Notes: generated from the letters alone by a model not told the origin. Shown: positions 26,675-35,310, numbered from the stretch's first letter. The stretch: DNA of 64,000 nucleotides from Candidatus Nanosynbacter featherlites (GCF_005697565.1 NZ_CP040004.1:186001-250000); one strand, 5' to 3'. Made by a program: numbers and translations.

Positions 26675-27841
26675 TTAGGCGGTTTTTAATAGTAATATTT
26701 CACGCACTACGACTTGGTCGGATCGGGAGTAGATGAGAGGCGGTTGCTGTAAGATATAGCCTAGCTTTTCTAGGTCTTTGATGAGTGGTAGATGAGTCAG
26801 GTTGCGGCTGGTGTCACGCCAAGCGGGCACGGCGATACACAGTGTGGTGTTGGGGGCAAGTTGGTCGTGAATATTGCGTAAAAAGTTGGCGATGATGTGA
26901 TTGCAATTACCAGTGACCTCATGGAGCTTTTTGGAACTTGGTGGCGCAGAGAAGGGCTGTCCAAGGTAGGTTTCGCAGACCACGGCATCAAGCTGTTGAC
27001 CCTCTGTCCACTGATGAGTCATGGCGTCAGCTTGGGTGAGACTGTGTACTGTGCCAGTGATGCGGTATTTGTTCTGTAGCCAGGCTATATTTTCTGTCGT
27101 ATAATCAATCATTTTTTGACTGAGGTCGCTACCGCAGACGTCATACCCTTTGAGTAGGGCTTCCTGGAGAACGGTGCCCGTACCGCAAAAAGGGTCAAGG
27201 ATGGTTGTTTTTGCGGTGTTGCCGACGGCTAGATTTACCATGATTTGTGCTAATTTTGGCGGCAACATGCCGACGAACGCGTCACGGCGTGGCCGGTTGC
27301 GGTCACGGCGGGTATAAGCGGTGATGTTTTGCGCGCCATTACTTTCAGCGATGAGGATGGCGCCGTCATCGGTCTTGATGATGAATAATTCGCGTTTTTT
27401 AGGGCTGAGCCCAAGCTTATTGTTATGTGAGGTGGCGGTCGATAGTTCCGTGGTGGTGTTTGGGATGAGCCGCAGACTGACATTGTGCTTTTTCATGGAA
27501 GTTTTGAGCAACAGGCCAATTTTCTGCAGCTGGCGAGGCGAGGTTGATAGTCCATAGGCACTGATGCCGAGGGTGATTTTTCCGCCGACTGCCAGCAGTT
27601 GATTGACATAAGTATGCGTAATCCAATGAGAAGCTTGCTCCAGGGTAGGGCGGTTGTCGGCTGGGAGAGTGTGGATGACTTTGCCACATTTGAGTGATCC
27701 GCCAAGGGAATCGATTGACAGTTCATCAGTGTCAACAATAGCGGCGCCGTAGCTGACAGCACGAACATGTGATTTTCCAAAAATAGCTTCTAATTCTGCG
27801 ATTGATAACTTCGGCAAGCGCCCTAATATTGCTACGAACAT
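26675..27841 (-). CDS. Trm11/THUMP-type guanosine N2-methyltransferase
   Basis: This 388-residue protein begins MFVAILGRLPKLSIAELEAIFG, the start typical of Trm11/TrmG10-like tRNA methylases, followed by a THUMP-like region (to about 165). The Rossmann methylase domain has motif I ILDPFCGTGTVLQEAL near 215. At the catalytic motif IV, where (D/N)PPY is expected, the sequence reads CETYLGQP. The likely product is m2G or m2,2G in tRNA; substrate position is unknown. The start lies 6 nt after a TATACT on the minus strand, so it should be leaderless. It is divergent from the gene at 27880. Confidence 0.75.
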   Translation of the reverse strand: MFVAILGRLPKLSIAELEAIFGKSHVRAVSYGAAIVDTDELSIDSLGGSLKCGKVIHTLPADNRPTLEQASHWITHTYVNQLLAVGGKITLGISAYGLSTSPRQLQKIGLLLKTSMKKHNVSLRLIPNTTTELSTATSHNNKLGLSPKKRELFIIKTDDGAILIAESNGAQNITAYTRRDRNRPRRDAFVGMLPPKLAQIMVNLAVGNTAKTTILDPFCGTGTVLQEALLKGYDVCGSDLSQKMIDYTTENIAWLQNKYRITGTVHSLTQADAMTHQWTEGQQLDAVVCETYLGQPFSAPPSSKKLHEVTGNCNHIIANFLRNIHDQLAPNTTLCIAVPAWRDTSRNLTHLPLIKDLEKLGYILQQPPLIYSRSDQVVVREILLLKTA

Positions 27842-27879
27842 ATCTATAGTATATCAGGCTCATGATATAATGGAGAGGT
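27842..27879. promoter_or_regulatory. Compact divergent leaderless promoters
   Basis: Only 38 bp separate two divergent start codons. Minus strand: TATACT (complement of 27848-27853) ends 6 nt before the start at 27841. Plus strand: TATAAT (27866-27871) ends 8 nt before the ATG at 27880. Confidence 0.65.
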
Positions 27880-28956
27880 ATGTTTTCTGGGAAAATTTCG
27901 AAGGTGTTGAAAACGCTGAAATCGCCGCGCATGATCGTCAGTCTAATTACACTGTTAGTTTTGGCGGCAATCATCTACTTGTCGCGCCATGAGCTACTAC
28001 GGGCGTGGGAGTTGCTGGGAACGGCTAATGTTGGGTTGTTGGCACTATTACTGCCGGCGCAGATCATTGTGTATTATGCTGGTGGCGAAATGATTTTTTC
28101 CTATCTGCGTGACAGGAAGCTCATCAAGCATGTGTCGCGGCTGGAGCAAGTGCGAATTGCGTTGGAGTTAAACTTGGTAAATCACATCTTTCCGTCGGGC
28201 GGGGTGAGTGGTATTTCCTACACGACATGGAGGATGAGTAAACTAGGTGTGAGCTCGGCCCGTTCGACGTTTGCGCAGCTGCTGAGATATGTGACAGGGT
28301 TTTTGTCAATGCTGGCCATGATGATTGTGGCGGTCGTATTTTTGGCAGTGGACGGTCGCATCAACCGGTATATTGTGGCATCAAGTTTCCTGGTCGTAGT
28401 GGTTGTCCTGAGCCTAACATTTGCCATCATTTACATGTTTTCTTCTCGTCACAGGATGCATAAGGCGGCGCGCCGAATTGCGCGAGGTCTCAACGCCATC
28501 ACCAAATGTGTGACATTTGGCATGCAACGTCAGCTGGTTCAATCAGAGCAGATGGACGCTTTTTTCTCTGATATGCACGACGATTTCTCAGAGCTGATGC
28601 AAGATAAACGGTTGATTGTGAGGCCATTTTTGTGGGGAATTGTGTATGCATCGTTTGATATTTTGATGTTTATGTTGGCTTTTTGGTCACTGGGAGCTTC
28701 GGTCAATCCAGCGGTTCTGTTGATTGGTTATATTGCGGCAGGCTTTGCCGGAATCATCATTTTTACGCCAGGCGGTGCAGGTGTGTACGAAACGATTATG
28801 ATTCTGTTTTTGAGTATGACTGGTACGCCACCAAACATTGCCATTGCAGGTATCATACTGACGCGTGTCATCTTGCTCATGGGAACAATTGTCCTCGGGT
28901 ATATTTTCTATCAGCACGCGCTAATCAAATATGGTAAGCCTCGCCGTGACTCCTAA
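27880..28956 (+). CDS. Lysylphosphatidylglycerol synthase TM-region/flippase-like protein
   Basis: This 358-residue integral membrane protein has about eight hydrophobic segments. Family signatures of the LPG_synthase_TM (UPF0104) group are visible: NHIFPSGGVSGISYTTWR near 105-122 and IIFTPGGAGVYETIM near 293-307. Only the membrane part is present, with no aminoacyl-transferase domain, so it is more likely a lipid or glycolipid translocase than MprF itself. Its 3' end overlaps xseA by 26 nt. Confidence 0.85.
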   Translation: MFSGKISKVLKTLKSPRMIVSLITLLVLAAIIYLSRHELLRAWELLGTANVGLLALLLPAQIIVYYAGGEMIFSYLRDRKLIKHVSRLEQVRIALELNLVNHIFPSGGVSGISYTTWRMSKLGVSSARSTFAQLLRYVTGFLSMLAMMIVAVVFLAVDGRINRYIVASSFLVVVVVLSLTFAIIYMFSSRHRMHKAARRIARGLNAITKCVTFGMQRQLVQSEQMDAFFSDMHDDFSELMQDKRLIVRPFLWGIVYASFDILMFMLAFWSLGASVNPAVLLIGYIAAGFAGIIIFTPGGAGVYETIMILFLSMTGTPPNIAIAGIILTRVILLMGTIVLGYIFYQHALIKYGKPRRDS

Positions 28957-30043
28957 ATTTAGCGTCAGTGAATTTTTAGCGGTCATCAACCAGTCGCTGG
29001 AGATGGCCTTTGGTTCAGTACAAATTGAAGGTGAGGTCAGCTCTTTTAAGGTCAATCACCAAAAATACGTTTTCTTTGACCTGAAAGATAATGAGGGTAC
29101 GGTCAATTGCTTTATGACGGTGTGGCAGCTGAGAATGCCAATTCATGATGGTATGCGAGTGGTGGCACGGGCAGTGCCGAAGGTTACTGATTGGGGTAGG
29201 TTTAGTTTGACGGTGCAATCAGTCCAGCCAGTGGGTGAAGGAAATTTACGCAAAAGCTTTGAACTACTGCGCAAAAAACTGTCAGATGAGGGGCTGTTTG
29301 ATGATTCTCGCAAACGATTGTTGCCGTCGCGGCCGCAGCATGTGGCGGTCATCTCCAGCACTAATTCGGCGGGATATGCTGATTTTATGAAAATTGCTAA
29401 TGAGCGCTGGGGCGGAGTTCGATTTAGCGTGGTGAACGTGATGGTGCAGGGCGAAACGGCAGCAGATCAGATCATCAGGGCGATTGAGAAAATCGAGAGC
29501 TTGGCGGAGCTACCAGAGGTGATAGTGCTGATTCGTGGCGGTGGTAGCGCTGATGATTTGAGCGTGTTCAACGACGAGCTGCTGGTGCGGAAACTTGCGT
29601 CTAGTCGAGTGCCGGTTGTGACAGGGATTGGTCATGAAATTGATACGACACTGTGTGACCTTGTGGCTGATGTGCGAGCGTCAACGCCAAGCAATGCAGC
29701 ACAGCTATTGCTGCCGGATAAGCAAGATATGATTCGGTCAATCAAGCACCAGCTTCGCGGTGCAGCGCTGCAAACAGTACGGGCGATTGACACGGAACTG
29801 GAACTGGTGCAAACGGCGCGCAGTAGCGCTCTAGACGGCTGGCGTCAGCGGGTTGACGAGCTGCTGGGGGATGTGCAGTCACGTATCAAATTGATCAGCG
29901 AATACGACCCAGAATTAGCGCTATCAAGAGGCTATGCCATGATTAGGGGTAATTGTGCGGTCGGGGAAGTGATTGAAATACAAACTAACAAAGCTTTGAT
30001 GAAAGCGAGGATTGAAGAATATGCAGAACGAAGCAACGATTAA
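28931..30043 (+). CDS. xseA: Exodeoxyribonuclease VII large subunit
   Basis: This 370-residue protein has an N-terminal OB-fold (about 10-100, SVSEFLAVINQSLE and IEGEVSSFKV) and the catalytic domain with VAVISSTNSAGYADF near 136, LIRGGGSADDLSVFND near 198, and VVTGIGHEIDTTLCDLVAD near 233. The C-terminal coiled-coil is shorter than in E. coli XseA (456 aa). With XseB it degrades single-stranded DNA. It starts inside the 3' end of the previous gene and overlaps xseB by 23 nt, so the three are coupled. Confidence 0.95.
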   Translation: MVSLAVTPKFSVSEFLAVINQSLEMAFGSVQIEGEVSSFKVNHQKYVFFDLKDNEGTVNCFMTVWQLRMPIHDGMRVVARAVPKVTDWGRFSLTVQSVQPVGEGNLRKSFELLRKKLSDEGLFDDSRKRLLPSRPQHVAVISSTNSAGYADFMKIANERWGGVRFSVVNVMVQGETAADQIIRAIEKIESLAELPEVIVLIRGGGSADDLSVFNDELLVRKLASSRVPVVTGIGHEIDTTLCDLVADVRASTPSNAAQLLLPDKQDMIRSIKHQLRGAALQTVRAIDTELELVQTARSSALDGWRQRVDELLGDVQSRIKLISEYDPELALSRGYAMIRGNCAVGEVIEIQTNKALMKARIEEYAERSND

Positions 30044-30206
30044 CGAACTATTAGAGCAGCTGGACAAAGAAATGGCGTGGTTTCACAGTGATGAGTTTCG
30101 GCTGGAAGAGGCGCGCGAGCGGTTTCTGGCTGTCAAAAAAGTGGCGGAGCAGGCAGAAGAGCGATTACTGAATATGAAAAATGAGATTGAGCTGTTGAGT
30201 GAGTAA
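30021..30206 (+). CDS. xseB: Exodeoxyribonuclease VII small subunit
   Basis: This 61-residue helical protein has the XseB pattern: INELLEQLDKEMAWF, then FRLEEARERFLAVKKVAEQAEERL. I start at the ATG at 30021; a TTG three codons upstream is less likely. It overlaps the end of xseA. XseB forms a helical sheath around the XseA coiled coil. Confidence 0.92.
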   Translation: MQNEATINELLEQLDKEMAWFHSDEFRLEEARERFLAVKKVAEQAEERLLNMKNEIELLSE

Positions 30207-30212
30207 TACGCC

Positions 30213-30749
30213 ATGGAAGTGATAATTATTTGTGGGCTGATAGTATTTTTGATATTTGGGCTGACGGCGTTCATTGGTGCGCCGTATGTGCCAACGCGTC
30301 ACACTGATATTCAGAAACTGTTGAGGGATGAACTGAAGCTAGACAAAGACGACATCGTGCTAGACGTAGGGTCGGGTGATGGTGCTGTGCTACAAGAGGT
30401 GGCGAAAACTGGCGCTCAGGCCGTTGGCTATGAGATCAATCCGTTCTTGGTGCTAGCGTCTCGCTGGCGGTTAAGAAAACATGCCAAGAACGTACGCATC
30501 AAATGGACAAATGCGTGGACAACGCAGCCTGCCAAACGCATTACTGTGATATACGCCTTTGGAGCGGGGTTGCATCTGAAGAAGATTTATCAATTAGCCA
30601 GACAGCAGGCGACCCATCAGGGCAGGTCGGTACGCTTGGTGAGTTATGGCTACAAGCTGGACACCACCAGGGACGACCGGTTGCTGAAGGAAGCCGGGCC
30701 GTACTTTTTGTACGAAATACGCCCTGACTTTACAGAAGGCAAAGCATAA
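30213..30749 (+). CDS. Membrane-anchored SAM-dependent methyltransferase
   Basis: This 178-residue protein has an N-terminal membrane segment (1-22), then a class I methylase core with motif I DIVLDVGSGDGAVLQEVAK near 46-64 and the acidic end of the second strand in GYEINPFLVL near 73-82. The rest of the Rossmann fold is present but short. The substrate is unknown; the membrane anchor suggests a lipid or membrane-linked target. It starts 6 nt after xseB. Confidence 0.8.
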   Translation: MEVIIICGLIVFLIFGLTAFIGAPYVPTRHTDIQKLLRDELKLDKDDIVLDVGSGDGAVLQEVAKTGAQAVGYEINPFLVLASRWRLRKHAKNVRIKWTNAWTTQPAKRITVIYAFGAGLHLKKIYQLARQQATHQGRSVRLVSYGYKLDTTRDDRLLKEAGPYFLYEIRPDFTEGKA

Positions 30750-30765
30750 GCTATAATGCGAGGTA
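30729..30765 (+). promoter_or_regulatory. Leaderless promoter of the gene at 30765
   Basis: TTTACA (30729-30734), 17 nt, TATAAT (30752-30757), then 7 nt to the ATG at 30765. An in-frame ATG at 30756 overlaps the -10 and is excluded. Confidence 0.7.
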
Positions 30766-31421
30766 TGAGAAGAAGACAATTTGAACAGGGGTCAATCAAC
30801 GGCTGGATGGTCGGCACGATTGGTTTTTTGGTGTTAACGTTAATTGCTGGTGCTGTGGCGGCTTGGATGTTCGTGGAATACACACGCGAAAAGACTGGTG
30901 TTGACGCAAAGGTCGCCAGTGCAGTTGCTAAGGGTAAAAATGAGCAGGCAGAGCTTGACCAGAAGCGATTTTCTGAAGAGGCTAAGAACCCACGTGTTGA
31001 ATTTGTTGGGCCAAATGAATTTGGTCGAGTCTCATTTATGTATCCAAAAACTTGGAGTGCATATGTTGACCAAGATGGTACTGACCGCGGTGATTACAAA
31101 GCATATCTACATCCGGGTACTGTACCGCCAGCACGTTCAAACACCAGCCGCTTTGCAGTTCGTTTGGAAGTGCTAAACAGCGACTTTGACAAGGTGTTGA
31201 GTCAATACGCCAACCAGTTGAAGAAAGGCGAATTGACATCAAGTAGCGTTGAATTCAATGGTAACGCAGCAACTCGTTTGGACGGTGCTTTCACCAAAGA
31301 ACTACGCGGTTCAGTCGTTTTGATGCGGGTGAGGGATAAAACGATTCGTTTCTCTACCGACGCTGACGTCTTCAAGCCAGACTTTCAAGCAGTTCTCGAC
31401 ACGGTTAAGTTTGTTCAGTAA
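30765..31421 (+). CDS. Membrane-anchored protein with PsbP-like domain
   Basis: This 218-residue protein has a short basic cytoplasmic N-terminus, one membrane segment (about 16-38), a charged stalk, and an extracytoplasmic domain from about 85 containing GRVSFMYPKTWSAY and ending LDTVKFVQ. The SFxYPxxW pattern and closing 'I/L...VKF' are typical of PsbP/DUF1795-like folds, often found on secreted proteins of unknown role. The family link is a pattern judgement. Confidence 0.65.
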   Translation: MRRRQFEQGSINGWMVGTIGFLVLTLIAGAVAAWMFVEYTREKTGVDAKVASAVAKGKNEQAELDQKRFSEEAKNPRVEFVGPNEFGRVSFMYPKTWSAYVDQDGTDRGDYKAYLHPGTVPPARSNTSRFAVRLEVLNSDFDKVLSQYANQLKKGELTSSSVEFNGNAATRLDGAFTKELRGSVVLMRVRDKTIRFSTDADVFKPDFQAVLDTVKFVQ

Positions 31422-31449
31422 CTCGCCAATTGCTATACTGTAAGTAGGT

Positions 31450-32166
31450 ATGGCGGAGGTAAGATGGAATAATGCTGAATTTGGGCAGCTGCCAAGTGTA
31501 GTAGTGGCTGCCCATGAGTTGAAATCTCCGCTGGCACTCATCAGGCAACTGAGTCTACTACTGGAAGAAGAATCATTAGATGAAGCTGAAACGCGTCGGA
31601 TTGTTCGGCAATTGTCAAATATCAGCGATCAATCATTGGCATTGGTGCAAGATTTGGCGCAAACGGCTCACTTGTCGCCAACATTATTTCCTCTGGAGCC
31701 CATCAATCCACTGGCGTTGTGCCAGCAAATGGCCATGGAATTAAACCCTATGTTGCGCTTGTACGGTCAATCAATCGACTGGCCGAAAAAACAGTCAGCA
31801 AAGCATTTGGTGGTGGCAAACAGGGCGTTATTATCAAGGATTTTGGCTAATTTTTTGAATAACTCGCTGAAATATAGCGAAAAGGACATGCCCATACGGG
31901 TGACAATTCGCCAAATTGGCTTGACGCTGAGGATTTTGATTCGTGATCATGGTCCGATGATGAGCCGTGCGGATTATGCGCGACTTGTTAGTGAGATGGA
32001 ACAGCGAAAATCAGTTCGAACACGCCCTGACAGCAGTGGCTTGGGTGTGTATGTGGCGTCGCAATTTGCAAAAGCAATGGGCGGAACCATTGGCCTGATC
32101 AGGCATCGTGATGGACTGACGTTTTATGTAGAATTACCCATAAGCCAACAGATGAGTTTGCTATGA
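31450..32166 (+). CDS. Soluble histidine kinase with reduced ATP-binding boxes
   Basis: This 238-residue protein has no membrane segment or sensor domain. The dimerisation/H-box is VVAAHELKSPLALIRQ near residues 17-32. The HATPase domain has the N-box with NNSLKYSE near 137 and a G2-like SSGLGVYVASQFAKAMGG near 196, but at the G1 box it reads IRDHGPMM instead of DxGxG. It may bind ATP weakly or work as a phosphatase or scaffold. It overlaps the response-regulator gene by ATGA, so the two form a unit. TATACT (31434-31439) lies 10 nt before the start. Confidence 0.8.
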   Translation: MAEVRWNNAEFGQLPSVVVAAHELKSPLALIRQLSLLLEEESLDEAETRRIVRQLSNISDQSLALVQDLAQTAHLSPTLFPLEPINPLALCQQMAMELNPMLRLYGQSIDWPKKQSAKHLVVANRALLSRILANFLNNSLKYSEKDMPIRVTIRQIGLTLRILIRDHGPMMSRADYARLVSEMEQRKSVRTRPDSSGLGVYVASQFAKAMGGTIGLIRHRDGLTFYVELPISQQMSLL

Positions 32167-32522
32167 AAAAAGTGCTGATTGTTGAAGATGATCCAGCGTG
32201 GGCAAAGCTGCTTCAACACTATGTTTCGGGGACAAATGCTGATTCGCGGGTTGTTATTTCTCCGGGGCAGGCACTGGAAATGATTGATCAGTGGAAGCCA
32301 GATGCACTGATACTGGACATGCTCTTGGCGAGCGAAACGGGCATGGCGCTGCTGAATGAATTGAAAAGCCATGAGGATTTGGCTAGTCTGCCCATTATTG
32401 TTTGTAGCAACGTTGGGATCACCAGTGATGATATGGAGTCATTTGGCGTGCGGGCGGTGCTTGATAAATCAACCATGAAGCCGGCGCACGTGCGGCAGGT
32501 CTTGACGGAGGTGCTATCATGA
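32163..32522 (+). CDS. Single-domain response regulator paired with the soluble kinase
   Basis: This 119-residue receiver has the acidic pair in VLIVEDDPAW, phospho-acceptor Asp in ALILDMLLAS, and the Lys in AVLDKST. No output domain follows. The ATGA overlaps on both sides (with the kinase at 32163 and with recO at 32519) show tight translational coupling of kinase, regulator and recO, an unusual neighbour for a two-component pair. Confidence 0.9.
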   Translation: MKKVLIVEDDPAWAKLLQHYVSGTNADSRVVISPGQALEMIDQWKPDALILDMLLASETGMALLNELKSHEDLASLPIIVCSNVGITSDDMESFGVRAVLDKSTMKPAHVRQVLTEVLS

Positions 32523-33196
32523 GCCAAAGCGAACGCTTGCAGGCCATCGTCCTGAGGAGGACTGACTACGGCGAGGCGGATCGGATTTTACATCTGCTAA
32601 CCTCGGCGGGGCGGCGCAACGTGATCGCCAAAGGTGTGCGACGCGAAAAAAGTAAGCTGGCGGGTGGCATTGAACTGTTTGCGCTGTGCGATGTGGTGGT
32701 GCGACGCGGGCGCGGCGAGCTGGGGATTTTGACCAGTGCGCAGCTGCAACAATTTTATCGACACATTTTGGACAGTTATGAGCGGATGCAATTTGGCTAT
32801 GAGATGTTGAAATTGGTCAATCGCGCGAGTGAGCAGGTCGACGAGCCAGCGTGGTTTTCGGTGGCCCAGCAGGTTTTGGCGCAATTAAATCATGTGAATG
32901 TTGAGCAAAAACTGATTGAAACCTGGTTCTATTTGCAATACGCCGGACTGCTGGGCGATGAGTTAAATCTACGCACTGACGTGGCGGCGCACGCTTTGTC
33001 GCCTGACAAAACGTATATGTATGACAGTACAGAAAAGGGCTTGCGGCCGGCGGAGCAAGGTGACCTGTCGGCGGATGCCCTCAAACTGCTTCGGCTCATT
33101 CAAGCCAAGCCGCTGGCAAATGTGGCGCAGATTGGCGGGATAACTGAGGTGCTCAGTGCTTGTTGGCTGGTCGCACGGCAGCACGCGGCGGTATAA
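32519..33196 (+). CDS. recO: DNA repair protein RecO
   Basis: This 225-residue protein matches RecO: N-terminal OB-fold with ERLQAIVLRRTDYGEADRIL and GRRNVIAKGVRREKSKLAGGIELF, then a helical domain. The Cys4 zinc site of many RecO proteins is not visible, since the only Cys residues are isolated. RecO mediates RecA loading and strand annealing. It starts within the stop codon of the response-regulator gene (ATGA). Confidence 0.9.
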   Translation: MSQSERLQAIVLRRTDYGEADRILHLLTSAGRRNVIAKGVRREKSKLAGGIELFALCDVVVRRGRGELGILTSAQLQQFYRHILDSYERMQFGYEMLKLVNRASEQVDEPAWFSVAQQVLAQLNHVNVEQKLIETWFYLQYAGLLGDELNLRTDVAAHALSPDKTYMYDSTEKGLRPAEQGDLSADALKLLRLIQAKPLANVAQIGGITEVLSACWLVARQHAAV

Positions 33197-33214
33197 TATT
33201 GCCCATAAAAATGG

Positions 33215-33273
33215 TATACTGTAGGTAATAATTGTGAATCGCCATGTTGCCAACATGGAGAAAGGTTTTTTTG
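33215..33273 (+). promoter_or_regulatory. glyS leader with hairpin next to the ribosome-binding site
   Basis: TATACT (33215-33220) is the likely -10. In the leader CCATGTT (33242-33248) and AACATGG (33252-33258) form a 7-bp hairpin with a 3-nt loop; its right arm runs into the Shine-Dalgarno GGAGAAAGG (33257-33265). The ATG at 33274 follows. No T-box signature is present. Confidence 0.6.
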
Positions 33274-34617
33274 ATGAGTCAAGCAAAAATGGAAGATATT
33301 ATCAGCCTGTGTAAGCGCCGCGGCTTTATTTATCAGGGGTCGGATGTCTATGGCGGTCTTTCTGGCACCTGGGATTATGGCCCACTGGGCGTGCAACTGA
33401 AGCGTAATATCATGAATTTGTGGTGGCGCCGGTTTGTCGATGAGCGCGACGACATGTACGGCGTGGATGCGGCGATTTTGATGAATCAGAAAGTCTGGCA
33501 GGCGAGTGGGCATGTCGATACGTTTGTCGATCCGCTGTGCGAAGACACGGTCAATCACCGCCGTTACCGCACCGATCATATCCTCAAGGATAACGGCGTT
33601 GATACCGATGGTATGACCATGGAACAGATGGATGCGGTAATTGCTGAACAAGGTATCAAAAGCCCCGATGGCAATCCGCTGAGTAAATCGCGAACGTTTA
33701 ATATGATGTTTAAAACGCACGTTGGCGCGACTGAAAGCGAGGATAGTATTTCTTACCTCCGCCCGGAAACCGCCCAGGGCATCTTCACTGATTTCAAAAA
33801 CGTCGTCGATAGTTTCTACCCGAACTTACCGTTTGGTATCGCTCAACAGGGCAAGGCCTTTCGCAATGAGATTGCGCCGCGCGACTTCGTCTTTCGCTCT
33901 CGGGAGTTTGAGCAGATGGAGATCGAATATTTCGTCGACCCTGAGCATTGGCAGGAGGCGTTTGATGAATTGCTGGCGGCGACGCATGAGTTTTTGGCGG
34001 AACTGGGTTTGAAACCAGAGCACATTCACGAGCTAGACGTGCCGGCGGAGGATCGGGCGCACTATAGTAAAAAGACGATCGACATTGAGTACGATTATCC
34101 AATCGGCCGCGAGGAGTTGATGGGCATCGCCTATCGAACTGATTTTGACCTGATGAACATCCAGCGCGCCAGTGGCAAGAGTATGGAGTACACTGTCAAG
34201 GGAACGAACACAAAATTTGTTCCGCACGTCATCGAGCCGTCGTTTGGTGTCGAGCGAGCGCTGATGGCGGTACTGTCGGGCGCGTACCGTGAGGACGAGC
34301 AAAACGGTGAAAAGCGGGTGTACTTGGCGTTGCCAGAGCATTTGGCGCCAGTCAAATTTGCCGTGTCGCCGCTGCTGAAAAACAAGCCAGAATTGGTGGA
34401 AAAAGCTCGCGAAGTCTACGCCGCACTCACCAAAGCCAACCCCGGCCGGGTGATGTGGGATGACAACGGTAACATCGGTAAGCGCTACCGCCGCCAAGAC
34501 GAAATCGGCACGCCGTACTGCGTAGTCATCGACTTCCAGACGCTGGAGGACGGCACGGTAACGGTGCGTGAGCGGGATACGACGGAGCAGCGGCGGGTGA
34601 AGGTTGAGGAGCTATAG
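33274..34617 (+). CDS. glyS: Glycyl-tRNA synthetase, single-chain (alpha2) type
   Basis: This 447-residue class II synthetase is the eukaryote/archaea/Gram-positive alpha2 type, not the tetrameric GlyQS. Motif 1 surroundings GLSGTWDYGPLGVQLKRN near 28, motif 2 with GKAFRNEIAPRDFVFRSREF near 195, motif 3 with EPSFGVERALMAVL near 323, and an anticodon-binding domain at the C-terminus are visible. The start at 33274 uses GGAGAAAGG; an in-frame ATG at 33244 lies inside the leader hairpin. Confidence 0.96.
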   Translation: MSQAKMEDIISLCKRRGFIYQGSDVYGGLSGTWDYGPLGVQLKRNIMNLWWRRFVDERDDMYGVDAAILMNQKVWQASGHVDTFVDPLCEDTVNHRRYRTDHILKDNGVDTDGMTMEQMDAVIAEQGIKSPDGNPLSKSRTFNMMFKTHVGATESEDSISYLRPETAQGIFTDFKNVVDSFYPNLPFGIAQQGKAFRNEIAPRDFVFRSREFEQMEIEYFVDPEHWQEAFDELLAATHEFLAELGLKPEHIHELDVPAEDRAHYSKKTIDIEYDYPIGREELMGIAYRTDFDLMNIQRASGKSMEYTVKGTNTKFVPHVIEPSFGVERALMAVLSGAYREDEQNGEKRVYLALPEHLAPVKFAVSPLLKNKPELVEKAREVYAALTKANPGRVMWDDNGNIGKRYRRQDEIGTPYCVVIDFQTLEDGTVTVRERDTTEQRRVKVEEL

Positions 34618-34661
34618 ATACTAGAGATGAAAAAGTAAATTGGGTTTAAGGAGCTACAATA

Positions 34662-35279
34662 TTGACAAAAAGTAGACCTGAGTTTGATAAAATTACATCG
34701 TTTGACGAGTTTAATAAATACTATTGGTATCGTGAAGAACTTTCGCAGATATGCAAGTCATTAGGATTAGAATATAAAGGCACAAAACAGGAACTCAATC
34801 ACATTATTGAGCAGTACTTTAAGGGTAATTTGATTAAAAAGTCATCAATAAAAAATGAAAAGAAACGAGTAGAAACTATTACCTTAGATACTCCATTACT
34901 TGAATGCGGGTTTTCCTTTAATACGCACTTTAGAGAATATTTCTCAATTTTAACAGATGTCTCACCATTTAAATTTAATGCTGATATGGCTACCGCTTGG
35001 AGAAAAGTAAAGAGAGAAAATGATTTGAGTTTTACCATTCAAGATATGCTAGAAGTTTATTATGGGAAATCAGATTATGCCAAGTATGATAATTCGGCTT
35101 GTCAATGGAATCAATTTTTAAAGGATTTTAGTGCAGACGAAAATAGTCGCAACTATTCGAACAAATTAAAAGTAGCTTCTATTCTTTGGAAAGAAGTTAG
35201 AAATTCAAGAAATGAAAAAATTTATTCAAAGAATCTTTTGACTGAATATGCCGGTAAAATAAAAGAGTATCACAATTAG
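34662..35279 (+). CDS. SAP-like/DUF6434-type protein, AT-rich, probably acquired
   Basis: This 205-residue protein has an N-terminal helix-rich segment (LSQICKSLGLEYKGTKQELNHII, about 25-50) resembling a SAP DNA-binding motif, then a domain with FNTHFREYFSIL, FKFNADMATAWRKVK and an Asn/Trp-rich end. I associate this layout with SAP/DUF6434 proteins seen in Firmicutes; this is from memory. The start is TTG at 34662, 8 nt after AAGGAG (34648-34653). The coding sequence is far richer in A and T than its neighbours and uses AAA, AAT and TTA heavily, which suggests horizontal transfer. Confidence 0.65.
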   Translation: MTKSRPEFDKITSFDEFNKYYWYREELSQICKSLGLEYKGTKQELNHIIEQYFKGNLIKKSSIKNEKKRVETITLDTPLLECGFSFNTHFREYFSILTDVSPFKFNADMATAWRKVKRENDLSFTIQDMLEVYYGKSDYAKYDNSACQWNQFLKDFSADENSRNYSNKLKVASILWKEVRNSRNEKIYSKNLLTEYAGKIKEYHN

Positions 35280-35310
35280 GTAATTTAGGTAATTCCCAAC
35301 GTGTTAACAC
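35277..35310. repeat. 9-bp tandem repeat and palindrome after the AT-rich gene
   Basis: TAGGTAATT occurs twice head to tail (35277-35285, 35286-35294), the first copy covering the TAG stop. A perfect 10-bp palindrome GTGTTAACAC follows at 35301-35310. These could mark an insertion junction; the evidence is weak. Confidence 0.4.

Noticed and set aside
33221..33273. T-box riboswitch before glyS
   Set aside because: The leader is only about 50 nt, with one small hairpin, no specifier loop and no T-box sequence or terminator.
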